NCBI GenBank assembly: GCA_027533385.1
Contig: JAPZUE010000012.1
Location: forward strand, 124,001 to 188,000
Direction of reading: 5' to 3'
Source: Rhizobium sp.
Lineage (GTDB): Bacteria > Pseudomonadota > Alphaproteobacteria > Rhizobiales > Rhizobiaceae
DNA: 64,000 nucleotides
Position numbers and translations under genes: made by a program. The notes beneath the pieces were generated by a model. It was not told the origin of the DNA. It searched no databases and worked only from the letters and a program-made list of their open reading frames with translations. Of the stretch, positions 45,962-53,639 are shown in pieces (position 1 is the first letter of the stretch; each line of letters starts with the position of its first letter).

Positions 45962-46699
45962 TTACTTGATCAAACCAAGCCTGAGCGCCTTCGCGACCGC
46001 CTGAGTGCGGTTGACCGCATCCAGCTTTTTCGTCGCCCGGTTCAGGTAGTGGTTGATCGTATGCTCAGAGAGCGTGAGGATTTCGGCGATCTCGACACTG
46101 GTCTTGCCGGCGGCGGTCCAGTTGAGGCAATCGAGTTCGCGCTCGGTCAGCATATCGCTGCCGCGACTGTCCATTTCGCGGATTTCGGCGAGACGGTTGA
46201 AGACATGGGCTGCGATATAGGCGAGCTCCATCATCTCCAGCGTATCGAAGGGCGCACGGTCGCCGATGAAGGACACGGCCCCCCGCGCACCGGTCGCGTC
46301 GTGGACTGGAAAATAGGAACCGCGGTTCATGCGGAAGCGGTGAAACAGCGCCTTGGAGATTTCGCCTGATTTCGGATCCCGCTGCAGGGCAACGTCGTCG
46401 ATGTCGAAGCGCAGCGGAATGGAGGAACGGCGCAGATGAGCCAGTACTGGGCTGCCCGAAAGAAGTGCGACCTGGTCGAATTCCGTCAGCAGGTCGGATG
46501 GCCAGTTGGTGATGATCGAACTGCTGCTCAATTCCTGCGCGGTGGCGCCGGGCATATTGAGAACCATGAAGGCGCGGGCACCATAAAGCTCGGTCACGCG
46601 TTTCATGAAGCGGAAGACGTCGAACTGGGTCTTGAAGCCCTTGACATCGGTGATCAGACCTTCGACGCGATGAGCCGCCGCCATATCCTGGTTCGTCAT
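45962..46699 (-). CDS. LuxR-family transcriptional regulator, divergent ligand domain
   Basis: A 245-residue regulator. The C-terminus is a typical LuxR helix-turn-helix (LTERELDCLNWTAAGKTSVE, then LSEHTINHYLNRATKKLDAV). The N-terminal domain aligns loosely with autoinducer-binding domains, but residues normally conserved for acyl-homoserine lactone contact are changed (SGSPVLAHLRRSSIPLRF). No LuxI-type synthase lies in the window, so it is a solo. The start is one of several; ATG 46699 has GACGGG ahead. Confidence 0.85.
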   Translation of the reverse strand: MTNQDMAAAHRVEGLITDVKGFKTQFDVFRFMKRVTELYGARAFMVLNMPGATAQELSSSSIITNWPSDLLTEFDQVALLSGSPVLAHLRRSSIPLRFDIDDVALQRDPKSGEISKALFHRFRMNRGSYFPVHDATGARGAVSFIGDRAPFDTLEMMELAYIAAHVFNRLAEIREMDSRGSDMLTERELDCLNWTAAGKTSVEIAEILTLSEHTINHYLNRATKKLDAVNRTQAVAKALRLGLIK

Positions 46700-47041
46700 C
46701 ACACACCCGTCCATACCGGATGACCGGTTACGATTTTCGATGAGATTGTCCAAGACGTATACGTCAACTGCGACTACACCTGCCATTGGCCAAGGGTTGA
46801 AATGCAAGAGACAACCAGACTTACGCTGTCTCGCATACTCCCCTTGCCAGAGATCTAACGATGAGAATGGGTGAAAAACACCAAAGGGCGAAAATCTAGC
46901 GAATCTGTCCTCTTAAGTTGCCGGAGCATAGACTTGTAAAGCAGACACGGTCCAGATACCCCCTGAATTTTACCGTAAACCCCTGTCTACGACCTTAGTC
47001 GCAAGGCAGATACACGCAGAAATAAGACAAGGAGGACGCGC
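46700..47041. other. divergent intergenic region, luxR / SMP-30
   Basis: A 342-base stretch between divergent genes, AT-richer than its surroundings. It must hold both promoters. I see no clear lux box, FNR box or LexA box. AAGGAGG precedes the SMP-30 start. Confidence 0.5.
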
Positions 47042-47926
47042 GTGGTCTCGATCGAGAGTTTCAACGGAAAGGCAATGACCGAAGAGCGGATGGAACTGGG
47101 TGAAGGCCCCAGTTTTGATCCGGCGACCGGAACCCTGTTCTGGTTCGACATCCTCGGCAAGACGCTTTGCGCGCTGGACGTTGCCGGCGGCGGATTGACA
47201 CGGCACACCCTGCCCTTTCTCGGCAGCGTGCTTGCCGTCATCGACGACAAACGGCAGCTGATCGCTTCCGACCAGGGACTGTTCCTCCGTGACAGCGTCA
47301 GCGGCACGCTTTCGCCCTATGCCGCAATCGAAGACAAGCCGCAGAACCGCTCGAACGATGGCCGTGTGCATCCGAGCGGCGCGCTCTGGATCGGTACCAT
47401 GAGCCGGACGGCAGAGACCGGCGCTGGCGCGATCTACCATGTGGCCGGCACCACCGTGACGAAGCTGTTCGAGGCCGTCAGCATTCCGAACGGCATCTGC
47501 TTCTCGCCGGACGGCTCGGTCGGTTACTTCAACGATTCGAAGGTCAACCACATGATGCGGGTCGAGCTTAATCCGGCTACGGGTCTGCCGGTCTCCGCTC
47601 CGACCGTGTTCATCGATCAATCGCAGCGCCAGAGCGTCATCGACGGATCGGTGGTCGATCTGGACGGTACAATCTGGAATGCAAACTGGGACGGCGGCGG
47701 CGTGGATCGTTACGCGCCGGATGGTCGTCACATCGCCCGATACGCGGCCCCGATGCGCCGCCCGACCTGCCCCGCCTTCTATGGCAGCCAGTTCGACCGG
47801 TTGGCGGTCACCTCCTGCTGGGAGGGATTGAGCGATGCGGAGCGCGCCGAAGACAAGCTCGCCGGCGTCACCTTCGATCTTGGCGTGACCGTCAGGGGCA
47901 AGCCGGAACCGCGTTTCAAGCTTTGA
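47042..47926 (+). CDS. SMP-30/gluconolactonase/LRE family protein
   Basis: A 294-residue six-bladed beta-propeller lactonase. Metal-binding residues are expected from the N-terminal ELGEGPSFDP glutamate, the central SIPNGICFSPDGS asparagine and DGSVVDLDGTIWNANWDGG aspartate, all visible. It would open a sugar lactone; the sugar is unknown. The start is GTG behind AAGGAGG. It stands alone, divergent from the LuxR-type regulator. Confidence 0.9.
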   Translation: MVSIESFNGKAMTEERMELGEGPSFDPATGTLFWFDILGKTLCALDVAGGGLTRHTLPFLGSVLAVIDDKRQLIASDQGLFLRDSVSGTLSPYAAIEDKPQNRSNDGRVHPSGALWIGTMSRTAETGAGAIYHVAGTTVTKLFEAVSIPNGICFSPDGSVGYFNDSKVNHMMRVELNPATGLPVSAPTVFIDQSQRQSVIDGSVVDLDGTIWNANWDGGGVDRYAPDGRHIARYAAPMRRPTCPAFYGSQFDRLAVTSCWEGLSDAERAEDKLAGVTFDLGVTVRGKPEPRFKL

Positions 47927-47932
47927 ACTCTG

Positions 47933-47974
47933 GCGGTGTCGGGGGCTGAAAGGCCCCCGCAAACCGCTTTCCTC
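47933..47974 (+). terminator. probable terminator of the SMP-30 gene
   Basis: A nested hairpin: inner CGGGGGC/GCCCCCG and outer GCGGT/ACCGC stems, followed by TTTCCTCT, seven bases after the stop codon. Confidence 0.6.
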
Positions 47975-48129
47975 TACTTTTGTTCCGCGAGATATATCAA
48001 AATATTCAAGGACTAACGGGCGGAACGATCCCTGCCGCCGGACATTTTCCTCTCGAACCGACGCAGCCCAGGGATCTCCCGCCGGGTAGCGTCATTCGCA
48101 GACCATCTCAGAGGAAAGGTAGGTCCACC

Positions 48130-48786
48130 ATGAACAAGTCCTTCAAAACTTTCGTTGCCGCTGCACTGCTCGGCTCGACCGCAATCGCCCCCTTCGCCAT
48201 CGCTCAGGATGCCGGTACAGGCGCCACCACGACCCCGCCGGCAGCAACCAGCGGCGCCGACACCATGACCCCGGCTCCGGCCACCCCTGACGCTTCGTCG
48301 GGCTCGATGGGCACCACGGCTCAGGCGCCTGCGGCGTCTTCCGCCAGCGGCACCTATCTGACCGAACAGGCCGAGAACCATATCTCCGTCAACGACTTCA
48401 TGGGTCAGGCGATCTACACGTCCGACAACCAGTCGATCGGCGAAATCAACGACCTGCTGGTCGAAGACAATGGTTACGTTGTTGCCGCCGTCGTCGGCGT
48501 CGGCGGCTTCCTCGGCATCGGCGAAAAGAATGTCGCCATCCCGTTCGACAAGATCACGATCACCCGTGAGACCGCCACTGGCGATGCGGCTGAAGCTGCT
48601 GCCGATGGCGAAACCCAGGCTGAAGTCGTTGCCGAAGCGGAAGTCCGCCTGACGACGACGGAAACCGCGGAAAGCCTGCGCAACGCGCCGGAATTCCAGA
48701 CCCTCGATGATCAGGCTGCCGATACTGGCAACTCGACCATGGGTACGACCGACCGCACAACCACCTCGTCGACGGATAACAACTAA
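48130..48786 (+). CDS. exported PRC-barrel domain protein
   Basis: A 218-residue protein with a signal peptide (to AIAQ, residue 26), a low-complexity Ala/Thr/Pro/Ser linker to about 75, and a PRC-barrel domain (ISVNDFMGQAIYTSDNQSIG, then LVEDNGYVVAAVVGVGGFLG). The C-terminus is Thr/Ser-rich. PRC-barrel proteins in the envelope often respond to stress; a role in metal or light sensing is not indicated. GAGGAAAGG precedes the ATG; upstream in-frame codons are not credible. Confidence 0.85.
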   Translation: MNKSFKTFVAAALLGSTAIAPFAIAQDAGTGATTTPPAATSGADTMTPAPATPDASSGSMGTTAQAPAASSASGTYLTEQAENHISVNDFMGQAIYTSDNQSIGEINDLLVEDNGYVVAAVVGVGGFLGIGEKNVAIPFDKITITRETATGDAAEAAADGETQAEVVAEAEVRLTTTETAESLRNAPEFQTLDDQAADTGNSTMGTTDRTTTSSTDNN

Positions 48787-48820
48787 TCCCGGAACGAGCG
48801 ACATGCTCGACGTCCTGGCG

Positions 48821-48849
48821 GGCGGTGCTTCGGCGCCGCCTTTTCCTTT
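48821..48849 (+). terminator. Rho-independent terminator of the PRC-barrel gene
   Basis: Eight-bp stem GGCGGTGC / GCGCCGCC with one T-G pair and a TTCG tetraloop, followed directly by TTTTCCTTT. It ends four bases before the convergent flavoprotein stop codon. Confidence 0.88.
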
Positions 48850-48853
48850 GCCG

Positions 48854-50899
48854 TCACAAGAGGCTGCAATAGCGCAGGGCGTCATAGATCGCCGCGTGAA
48901 TATTGCGGCTTTCGACGGCGTCACCGATGCGCAGCAGATCGAAGCTTGCCATTTCATCCTTCACCGGAAGCGGATCCCGCCGGGCAATCAGGGCCGGGTA
49001 ATCGACCGCACCACGGTTCCGCGAGAGCGGCTTGAGCTCCAGATAAAGATCGGCATTGGCCATGGTGCCATGCTCCACGACCACCTGGGCGACACGGCGC
49101 TCGGTTCTCGTCTCGGCAAAGTCCGAACCGAGGGTCGCAACGAGGCCATTGCCCGCGCGACGCACGGCGACGAGCCGGGTGTTGATCGTCACCTTCACAT
49201 TCTTTTCCGCAAACACCTTCGCATAGGGCACGTGGTTCATGCCGCCCATTTCGGGTGCGAAAAAGCGCTCGGGCGAGACGACTTCCAACTCGACCCCGGC
49301 ATTGGCAATCACTTCCGCCGCACTCATGCCGGGATGGCCGCCATTGTCGTCAAAAAGCAGAACGGGGCCTTCGGGCTTGATGCTACCAGCGAGGATATCC
49401 CAGCTTGAGGTGACGAGTTCCTCGCCTGCCTCCAGCTCCGGTGACTGGGCGATGCCACCGGTAGCGATGACCACCAGATCGGGTTGGAAAGCGAGTACGT
49501 CCTCGGCACCGGCATAGGTGTCGTAATGGATGGCCACACCGAGCCTTTCGAGTTCTGCCAGACGCCAATCGACGATGCCGACCATTTCCTTTCTGCGCGG
49601 ATTGCGGGTGAGCAGGTTTACCTGGCCGCCGGCGCGGCTCGAGGCTTCCAGCACCTCGACATGATGGCCGCGTTCGGCGAGCACGCGCGCAGCTTCGAGG
49701 CCCGCCGGCCCTGCCCCGACGACGACGGCCTTGCGGGATTTCCCGGCCTTGGGCAGGTCATGCGGGATCAGGGCTTCCCGGCTTGTCGCGGCATTGTGGA
49801 TGCACAGCGCCTCGCCCCCTTCATAGATACGGTCCAGACAATAGGTGGCACCGACGCAGGGGCGGATCTGATGCTCGCGACCCTCGATGATCTTTTTGAC
49901 GATATGCGGATCGGCGATATGGGCGCGGGTCATGCCGACCATGTCGAGCTTGCCTTCGGCGATCGCATGGCGGGCGGTCGCGACATCGGCGATGCGGGCG
50001 GCATGAAAGACCGGGAACTTGGTCGCTGCCCGCACGTCACCGGCGAAATCGAGATGCGGCGAGGCGGCCATGCCCTGGATCGGGATGACGTTGTTCAGTG
50101 CCGCGTCGTGCTCGATATGGCCCCTGATAATGTTCAGGAAGTCGATCTTGCCGCAGGATGCGAAACGCTTGGCGATCTCGACGCCTTCGTCGCGGCTCAG
50201 ACCCTTGTCCCAGTCCTCGTCGGCGACCATGCGGATGCCGACGATGAAATCCGGGCCGACGGCCTTTCTGACGGCTGATATCACCAGGTTGGAAAAGCGC
50301 ATGCGGTTGTCGAGCGAGCCACCGAATTCATCCTCGCGCCGGTTGGTGGCCGGCGACCAGAAGCTGTCCATCAGGTGGCCGTAGGCCTCGAACTCGATGC
50401 CATCGAGGCCGGCTTCCTGCATGCGAGCGGCGGCGCTTGCATAATCCTCGACGATGCGCTCGATGTCCCAGTCTTCGATCTCCTTCGGGAAATGCCGGTG
50501 GGCCGGTTCGCGGATCGGGGAAGGCGCCAACACCGGCAACCAGTCGCCCTTGTTCCAGTTGGTGCGGCGGCCGAGATGCGTGAGCTGGATCATCACGGCG
50601 CAGCCATGCTCGTGACAGTCGTCGGTCAGTCGCTTCAGATGCGGGACGATCTCGTCCTTCCAGGCGAGCAGGTTGCCAAAGGCGGGCGGGCTGTCGCGGC
50701 TGACACTGGCGGAGCCTGCCGTCATAGTCAGTGCAATGCCGCCCTTGGCCTTTTCGACATGATAGAGGCGGTAGCGCTCGGTCGGCATGCCCCCTTCCGA
50801 ATAGGCCGGCTCATGCGCCGTCGACATGATGCGGTTCTTCAGCGTCAAGTGCTTCAGTTGGAAGGGCTGGAGAAGGGGATCCTTGCTGCGATCAAGCAT
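48854..50899 (-). CDS. NADH:flavin oxidoreductase, DgcA/StcD-like N-demethylase
   Basis: A 681-residue protein with an N-terminal FMN-binding TIM barrel (LLQPFQLKHLTLKNRIMSTA), an iron-sulfur region and a C-terminal pyridine nucleotide-disulfide domain (AVVVGAGPAGLEAARVLAER). This is the trimethylamine dehydrogenase/2,4-dienoyl-CoA reductase layout. Overall it resembles DgcA (dimethylglycine) and StcD (N-methylproline) demethylases. The cluster motif reads CVGATYC...C (C348, C354, C366), so one of the four usual cysteines is Ala351. It lies downstream of an MttB-family gene, which supports a role in methylamine-type catabolism; the substrate is inferred. Confidence 0.88.
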   Translation of the reverse strand: MLDRSKDPLLQPFQLKHLTLKNRIMSTAHEPAYSEGGMPTERYRLYHVEKAKGGIALTMTAGSASVSRDSPPAFGNLLAWKDEIVPHLKRLTDDCHEHGCAVMIQLTHLGRRTNWNKGDWLPVLAPSPIREPAHRHFPKEIEDWDIERIVEDYASAAARMQEAGLDGIEFEAYGHLMDSFWSPATNRREDEFGGSLDNRMRFSNLVISAVRKAVGPDFIVGIRMVADEDWDKGLSRDEGVEIAKRFASCGKIDFLNIIRGHIEHDAALNNVIPIQGMAASPHLDFAGDVRAATKFPVFHAARIADVATARHAIAEGKLDMVGMTRAHIADPHIVKKIIEGREHQIRPCVGATYCLDRIYEGGEALCIHNAATSREALIPHDLPKAGKSRKAVVVGAGPAGLEAARVLAERGHHVEVLEASSRAGGQVNLLTRNPRRKEMVGIVDWRLAELERLGVAIHYDTYAGAEDVLAFQPDLVVIATGGIAQSPELEAGEELVTSSWDILAGSIKPEGPVLLFDDNGGHPGMSAAEVIANAGVELEVVSPERFFAPEMGGMNHVPYAKVFAEKNVKVTINTRLVAVRRAGNGLVATLGSDFAETRTERRVAQVVVEHGTMANADLYLELKPLSRNRGAVDYPALIARRDPLPVKDEMASFDLLRIGDAVESRNIHAAIYDALRYCSLL

Positions 50900-50906
50900 G
50901 GGGCAT

Positions 50907-51077
50907 ACCCCCCTCTGCCCTGCCGGGCATCTCCCCCTCAAGGGGGGAGATCGGATTGTCGCTGCCCTCCCAATCCGTTGATCTCAGCCCGGGCAGACAG
51001 TGGAACCGCAGGGCAGCGGATCGACCAATCTCCCCCCTTGAGGGGGAGATGTCACGCAGTGACAGAGGGGGGTGTCC
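50907..51077. repeat. RIME-like intergenic palindromic element
   Basis: Two imperfect inverted arms of about 60-65 bases. Each outer end carries a CCCCCCTCTG motif (or its complement), and each arm has an internal palindrome CATCTCCCCCTCAAGGGGGG (and AGAT). The arms meet in a central spacer. This resembles the Rhizobium-specific intergenic mosaic elements. It fills the 195-base gap between the mttB-like and dgcA-like genes and would form large hairpins in their shared mRNA, where it could affect stability or separate their expression. Confidence 0.8.
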
Positions 51078-51094
51078 CATGGGCTTGTCGTCTC

Positions 51095-52636
51095 TCAATA
51101 CCAGGCGTCCGGCTTGGCGCGCTTCGTTCTCTCGACATAATCCAGAAGCGCCTCGTCGATGGCGACATCCAAGGGCGGCGCTTCATATTCGGCAAGCGTC
51201 TTCTTCCAGCGGGCATTGGCGCGCGTCGCCATGTCGGTGGAGCCGGCTTCCGACCACTTTTCGAAGGGTTCGTTGTCGGAGAGGGACGAGTCCCAGAAGG
51301 CGGTCTGGTAGTTGCGCATGGTGTGGGCGGAGCCCAAGAAATGACTGCCTGGGCCGACCTCCTCGAAGGCATCCATGGCGAGCGTGTTGTCGTCGACCAC
51401 GACGCCGGCGAGATAGGAATGCAGGGCGCCGCAGAAGTCCGTGTCCATCACGAACTTCTCGTAGGACATGGCGAGCAGTCCATCGACGAAGCCCGCCGAA
51501 TGCAAGATGAAGTTCGCGCCGCAATGTACGGCCGACAGCATCGACATGACGCCCTCCTGCATGGCCTGGGCATCCGGCAGCTTGGAATTGGAAAAATTGC
51601 CGGCACAGCGCAGCGGCAGCTTCAGCCGACGGGCGAGCTGGCCGATGACCATGGAGCCGATCGCCGGCTCCGGCGTGCCGAAGGTCGGCGAACCGGACCG
51701 CAGCGACATCGACGACAGGAAGTTGCCGAAGATGACGGGTGCGCCCTTGCGTTCCAGCTGGGTGAGCGCACAGCCGGCCATGGTCTCGGCCAGCGACTGG
51801 GCAATGGCGCCGGCATTGGTGACCGGACCCATGGCACCGCCAAGGATGAAGGGCACGATGACGGCTGCCTGGTTGGCCCGGGCATAGGCACGCAGTGCCT
51901 TGGTCATGGTGCCGTCCCAGACGAGCGGCGAGTTGACGTTGACATTGCCGAGGATGACACAATTCCGGTCGACGAAATCAGCGCCAAAGAGGATGCGGGC
52001 CATCTCGATCGATTCCTCGGCGCGCTCTTCTGCCGTGACCGAGCCCATGAAGGGCCGGTCGGAATACTTGATGTGGCTGTAGACCATGTCGAGGTGGCGC
52101 TTGTTGACGGGCACATCGACCGGTTCGCAGATCGTTCCGCCGGAATGATGCAGCCAGGGCGATGCCTGGGCGAGCTTGATCAAGTTGCGGAAGTCCTCGA
52201 TCGTGCCGTAGCGGCGCCCCTTGTCGAGGTCCATGACAAAGGGGGAGCCGTAGGCTGGCGAAAAGACGACCGCATTGCCGCCGATCTCGACATTGTTTGC
52301 GGGATTGCGGGCATGCTGGGTGAAGGTTGCCGGCGCCGAGCTCAGGATTTCGCGCAGCATGCCCTTCGGGAAACGCACGCGCACACCCGCGATCTCGGCA
52401 CCGGCCTTGCGCCAGAGCTCAAGCGCTGCGGGATCGTCGCGGAATTCGATGCCGATCTCGGCGAGAATGCGATCTGCCACCGCTTCGATCCGCAGAAGGT
52501 TTTCTTCCGACAGGATGTCGTAGGTCGGGATGTTGCGTCGGATGTAAGGCACGACCAGAGGCGAGACCAAGGCTCCCCCTCGTCGGGCCGACCGCTGCCT
52601 GCGTGTGCCCGGGTTTTCCGCAAGTGCCTGATCCAT
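51095..52636 (-). CDS. MttB-family (trimethylamine methyltransferase family) protein
   Basis: A 513-residue protein of the MttB superfamily, with recognisable LSSAPATFTQHARNPANNVE, GTICEPVDVPVNKRHLDMVY and the late DAFEEVGPGSHFLGSAHTMR. Archaeal MttB uses pyrrolysine; this one has no in-frame amber codon and so belongs to the non-pyrrolysine branch, some of which demethylate glycine betaine with a corrinoid partner. No corrinoid protein or activator is seen nearby. GAGGGGAA precedes the ATG. It is divergent from a LysR-type gene. Confidence 0.9.
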   Translation of the reverse strand: MDQALAENPGTRRQRSARRGGALVSPLVVPYIRRNIPTYDILSEENLLRIEAVADRILAEIGIEFRDDPAALELWRKAGAEIAGVRVRFPKGMLREILSSAPATFTQHARNPANNVEIGGNAVVFSPAYGSPFVMDLDKGRRYGTIEDFRNLIKLAQASPWLHHSGGTICEPVDVPVNKRHLDMVYSHIKYSDRPFMGSVTAEERAEESIEMARILFGADFVDRNCVILGNVNVNSPLVWDGTMTKALRAYARANQAAVIVPFILGGAMGPVTNAGAIAQSLAETMAGCALTQLERKGAPVIFGNFLSSMSLRSGSPTFGTPEPAIGSMVIGQLARRLKLPLRCAGNFSNSKLPDAQAMQEGVMSMLSAVHCGANFILHSAGFVDGLLAMSYEKFVMDTDFCGALHSYLAGVVVDDNTLAMDAFEEVGPGSHFLGSAHTMRNYQTAFWDSSLSDNEPFEKWSEAGSTDMATRANARWKKTLAEYEAPPLDVAIDEALLDYVERTKRAKPDAWY

Positions 52637-52711
52637 GACGCTTCCCCTCGTTTTGCCGCAGGGTAGTTCAGGGCAAACCGGCTGTGACGCTGGAAAATTG
52701 CTGGAGATGCG

Positions 52712-52726
52712 ATAAGCTCAGCTTAT
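52712..52726 (+). promoter_or_regulatory. LysR-type dyad overlapping the regulator start
   Basis: ATAAGCTCAGCTTAT is a perfect 7-1-7 palindrome that contains T-N11-A, the LysR-type consensus. It overlaps the start codon of the LysR gene and lies 76 bases from the divergent mttB-like gene. It may serve both autoregulation and control of mttB. Confidence 0.6.
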
Positions 52727-53627
52727 GACAACTTTTCGCAGCCTCATCCCCTCGGCCAATGCGCTGGTGATCTTCGAAGCGGCCGGGCGGCACGAGAACT
52801 TCACCCGGGCAGCGGTAGAACTCGGCATGTCGCAGGTCGCCGTCTCCTATGCCATCCGGGGGCTCGAACAGCAGCTCGGCACGCAGCTTTTCGAGCGGCA
52901 GCATCGGGCAGCGCGGCTGACCGAGGTCGGCGAGCGGTTTCATGCCGACGTGTCGGCCGGGTTGTCGCGGATCGGCCGGGCGGCGGAGGAAATCCGGATG
53001 AAGGGGCGTGAGGTGAATGTGACGCTGGCGGCCTCCACCGCCTTTGCCTCGATGTGGATGCTGCCCCGTCTTTCCGCCCTCAGGGACGATCTGCCCGACA
53101 TCGATCTCAGGATCCAGACCAGCGTGCGGGATCTCGATCTCGACGAGGAGGACATTCCGCTCGGGGTGCGTGGTGGCAACCCGCAAGACTGGCCGCATTA
53201 TCACTCAGCCGAACTGGCGCCGGAGGTCGTGACGGCGGTGGCGAGCCCCGCTTTTGTCGAAGCGAATGGCTTGCCGGACAGTCCAGACGCGATTGCAAAA
53301 CACCGGCTGATCTGGCTGGAAGAACCCGTGCGTCAGGCCTGCAGCTGGCCGGAATGGTTTGCCTCGGCTGGCATCGACTACCGGCCGACCGGGCGGCGGC
53401 TGGCGATCAACGACTATGTTCTGGTGATCCAGGCGGTGCTGGCTGGCCAGGGCATTTCGCTCGGCTGGCGGCATCTCGTCGAGCGGCTGGTCGAGCAGGG
53501 GCAGCTCGTGGAGGTCGGCGGACATGCGCTGCGCACCGGCCAGGCCTTTCATGTCGTCTGGCCGAGGTCACGGGACTTGAGTGCTGCGGCGACGCGGGTG
53601 CGTGACTGGCTGCTGAAGCAGACCTAA
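52725..53627 (+). CDS. LysR-family regulator (GcvA-like)
   Basis: A 300-residue regulator with an N-terminal winged helix-turn-helix (NALVIFEAAGRHENFTRAAV, MSQVAVSYAIRGLEQQLGTQ) and a substrate-binding domain whose form is close to GcvA-type activators. It is divergently placed to the MttB-family gene and is the likely controller of the module. An in-frame stop just upstream fixes the start at or after this ATG; no Shine-Dalgarno sequence lies at normal spacing. Confidence 0.9.
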   Translation: MTTFRSLIPSANALVIFEAAGRHENFTRAAVELGMSQVAVSYAIRGLEQQLGTQLFERQHRAARLTEVGERFHADVSAGLSRIGRAAEEIRMKGREVNVTLAASTAFASMWMLPRLSALRDDLPDIDLRIQTSVRDLDLDEEDIPLGVRGGNPQDWPHYHSAELAPEVVTAVASPAFVEANGLPDSPDAIAKHRLIWLEEPVRQACSWPEWFASAGIDYRPTGRRLAINDYVLVIQAVLAGQGISLGWRHLVERLVEQGQLVEVGGHALRTGQAFHVVWPRSRDLSAAATRVRDWLLKQT

Positions 53628-53639
53628 GGAACGAGAGGA

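Noticed and set aside
46770..46810. Possible lux box near ACCTGCC...GGCC upstream of the LuxR-type gene
   Set aside because: Symmetry is poor beyond a few bases; not close enough to known lux or tra box forms.
51095..52636. Pyrrolysine-containing MttB
   Set aside because: There is no in-frame amber codon, so the protein belongs to the non-pyrrolysine branch.
50375..52666. A 763-codon plus-strand open frame
   Set aside because: Runs antisense across the mttB-like gene, the RIME-like element and part of the flavoprotein gene; no recognisable domain.
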